From contig CALAQT010000479.1 in the NCBI GenBank assembly GCA_937888775.1, positions 1 through 13,498 of the forward strand: 13,498 nucleotides of DNA, written 5' to 3'. Position 1 is the first letter of the stretch. Every line of letters begins with the position of its first letter. Positions 12,409 through 13,498 of the stretch are shown here, in pieces. The translations under genes were made by a program, and so were the position numbers. This stretch comes from an uncultured Actinomycetes bacterium. Lineage in GTDB: Bacteria; Actinomycetota; Thermoleophilia; Solirubrobacterales; Solirubrobacteraceae. Below the pieces are notes generated by a model, which did no database searches, was not told the origin of the DNA, and saw nothing but the letters and a program-made list of their open reading frames with translations.

Positions 12409-12827
12409 GCTTCTCTCAACGTCCTCCTTCTTTGGGGCTTCAACAGTGCGACCGCCAGAGTTGGGATTGCCCTCGATCCCCCAGCTGACGACGCGTCGCG
12501 AGTGATCCGGATCAGCTCCGGGTCGAAGCTGGGCTGGATCGTCTTGCCACCCTCAGGAAGAGCGTGAGCGGCGCCACGTATCTCGATGCCGCGAGGATTC
12601 CAGGGGGGAGGCACGTCGTCGACTACGATCGATGCCTGGCCCGAGTGCTCAACGTCACGCCGCTTCTTCCGCGATGCGAATCCACCGATGTCGATGCTGT
12701 CCGTATCGGCGTTGTATCGGAATCTCACGGGGACGACGTGCGGCTGACCGTCGGCTCCGACGGTGGCTAGCCGGCCGAGGCGCTGGCTGTGAAGGCAGGC
12801 GATCTCTTGGTCGGTGACGACGCTCAC
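12384..12827 (-). CDS. Split-barrel PPOX F420-dependent protein (MSMEG_5819-like), apparent frameshift near 12504
   Basis: 147 codons from GTG 12827, which has GGGAGGA seven bases upstream. Residues 1-110 fit the MSMEG_5819/OxyR-type subgroup: LGRLATVGADGQPHVVPVRFRY, IDIGGFASRKKRRDV, SIVVDDVPPPWNPRGIEIRGAA and then ELIRI. Past ELIRI the frame turns to unrelated residues (TRDASSAGG...) up to a stop at 12384. In the next frame the expected family ending HSRRVVSWGIEG follows at once, so one base seems to be missing at about 12503/12504. The gene may be a real frameshift mutant, a sequencing error, or part of a fused FDOR-B/FDOR-A gene, because the shifted frame continues without a stop into the Ddn-like gene. 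Weak CATACT -10-like box on the minus strand near 12854. Confidence 0.75.
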   Translation of the reverse strand: MSVVTDQEIACLHSQRLGRLATVGADGQPHVVPVRFRYNADTDSIDIGGFASRKKRRDVEHSGQASIVVDDVPPPWNPRGIEIRGAAHALPEGGKTIQPSFDPELIRITRDASSAGGSRAIPTLAVALLKPQRRRTLREACCSARST

Positions 12828-12896
12828 GGCTGAATCCTCCCAGTCATCGCTCAGTATGCTGATCGGCCCATTCTGCGCCGGCCCAATTCTGCCGCG

Positions 12897-13397
12897 GTGG
12901 GGCGCTCCGCGAGCACGCCTGGTGGCGGGCAGTGGCGGCGCCGCGAGCGCGACCGAGCCAAGGCCTCCGTACTGTCGGGTGCCGGCGTCGAGGTGGTGGA
13001 GAGCGATTACGATCATCCTGATGGGCTGGTGACCGCGTTCGCTGGGACTACGCGGTTGTTCCTTGTCTCCCCGCTCGTTCCGCGGCTGGACGAACTTGAG
13101 AGCAACGCCATCGAGGCTGCGGCCCGTGCTGGTGTGCGCCATGTGGTCAAGTTGTCGACCGCAGGAGTCACACAGGATGGCAGCGGCGGCGCAGCGGTAC
13201 CGCGCCAATATCCGTTGCATCGCCGCAGCGAAGAGCGGCTCAGGGGCTCGGGACTGGCTTTCACGGACCTGCGGCCCGGTCCGTTCATGCAGAACACGCT
13301 GAGCTTCGCGCCCTCGATCGCGGCTGAAGGCGTCTTCCGCGGAGCCTGGGGCGACGGGGCGATGGGCTACATCGACGTGCGCGACGTCGCCACCTGA
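12897..13397 (+). pseudogene. NmrA-like/SDR-family fragment, both ends missing
   Basis: From about base 12950 the frame encodes the middle of an atypical short-chain dehydrogenase of the NmrA/azoreductase-like group: RDRAKASVLSGAGVEVVESD, LFLVSPLVPRLDELESN, AIEAAARAGVRHVVKLSTAGV, HRRSEERLRGSGLAFTDLRP, PFMQNTL and MGYIDVRDVAT. The N-terminal beta-alpha-beta with the glycine-rich NAD(P) loop is absent; upstream sequence (GRSASTPGGGQWRRRE) only looks family-like if frames are changed. The C-terminus stops just after YIDVRDVA, where the family normally goes on for about 80-100 residues. No RBS or promoter was found for it. I call it a decayed fragment. Confidence 0.7.
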
Positions 13398-13423
13398 TAG
13401 AATCATTGTCAGAGAAGTTGTCA
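13398..13423 (+). promoter_or_regulatory. Promoter and direct repeat upstream of the DJ-1/PfpI gene
   Basis: TAGAAT (13398-13403) is a near-consensus -10 box directly after the NmrA-fragment stop. Just after it TTGTCA occurs twice, at 13406-13411 and 13418-13423, 12 bp apart (TTGTCAGAGAAG and TTGTCAGCGACT), and would lie around the transcription start, a good place for a repressor. A third reading is that TTGTCA is a -35 box, but no -10 box follows at the right distance. Confidence 0.4.
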
Positions 13424-13444
13424 GCGACTCCAGGAGGTACCGTT

Positions 13445-13498
13445 ATGCGAATCGCCTGCGTTCTCGACAGCGGTTTCGAGGATTCCGAGTTCAAAACG
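13445..13498 (+). CDS. DJ-1/PfpI family protein (5' end only)
   Basis: The first 18 codons, MRIACVLDSGFEDSEFKT, match the start of DJ-1/PfpI (type 1 glutamine amidotransferase-like) proteins, in which IACVL is the first strand and the FEDSE segment carries the conserved acidic residue of the active site (here E12). These proteins act as deglycases, proteases or stress chaperones; which one cannot be told from 18 residues. AGGAGGT (13432-13438) six bases before the ATG is the best ribosome-binding site in the window, and a promoter lies just upstream. The rest of the gene is beyond the right edge. Confidence 0.72.
   Translation, partial: MRIACVLDSGFEDSEFKT

Noticed and set aside
12828..13406. 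Upstream extension of the MSMEG_5819-like frame by 193 codons
   Set aside because: The sequence before GTG 12827 matches nothing, lies opposite the NmrA fragment, and the GTG has its own RBS.

Overview
The window is high-GC DNA with actinobacterial gene content: a near-complete coenzyme F420 biosynthesis and reduction set (CofD, CofE, CofC, NpdG), four F420-dependent enzymes of three families, and start codons that repeatedly sit 6-7 bases behind a TAnnnT -10 box, which is the usual signature of leaderless mRNAs in Actinomycetota. I cannot name a genus. Several genes are broken or cut off (near 4108, 6110-6490, 11544-11590, 12504 and 12897-13397), so this is either a rearranged accessory stretch or, at least near 4108, possibly a joined assembly.

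Bases 1-3566 (minus strand) form one operon, in transcription order: a small one-TM secreted/anchored protein, a six-TM ferric-reductase-like haem protein with an extracytoplasmic C-terminal domain, a NuoF-like flavin/Fe-S protein, a three-cysteine ferredoxin, and an OmpR-family response regulator that runs off the left edge. Starts and stops overlap or nearly touch. Together they look like a route that moves electrons from NAD(P)H across the membrane, with its own regulator. The operon shares a 77-bp divergent promoter region (3567-3643) with a truncated GT51 peptidoglycan glycosyltransferase gene; that region has two apparent leaderless promoters and an 11-bp-spaced direct repeat suited to an OmpR-type regulator.

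Bases 4110-4682 hold no intact gene: there are coding-like remnants and a degenerate 21-bp tandem repeat. Bases 4683-6113 (minus) hold an isocitrate-lyase/PEP-mutase family enzyme followed by a GlcG/HbpS-like protein, preceded by a possible 19-codon leader ORF whose stop lies inside the Shine-Dalgarno sequence. Bases 6110-6490 hold only gene remnants and the promoter of the next gene.

Bases 6496-12827 are the F420 region: an LLM-class oxidoreductase (+), an EamA/DMT exporter (-), cofD-cofE (+, ATGA overlap), cofC (-, its 3' end overlapping cofE by 35 bp), npdG (+, divergent from cofC with back-to-back leaderless promoters), and three split-barrel F420-dependent proteins on the minus strand (an MSMEG_5819-like one with an apparent one-base frameshift, a Ddn-like one, and an Rv1155-like one). 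CofC, CofD and CofE make and glutamylate the cofactor, NpdG reduces it with NADPH, and the LLM and split-barrel enzymes would spend the F420H2. The deazaflavin (FO) synthase FbiC and the FMN domain of FbiB are not in the window.

Bases 12897-13498 hold a NmrA-like SDR fragment lacking both ends, then a promoter, a good RBS and the first 18 codons of a DJ-1/PfpI family gene.
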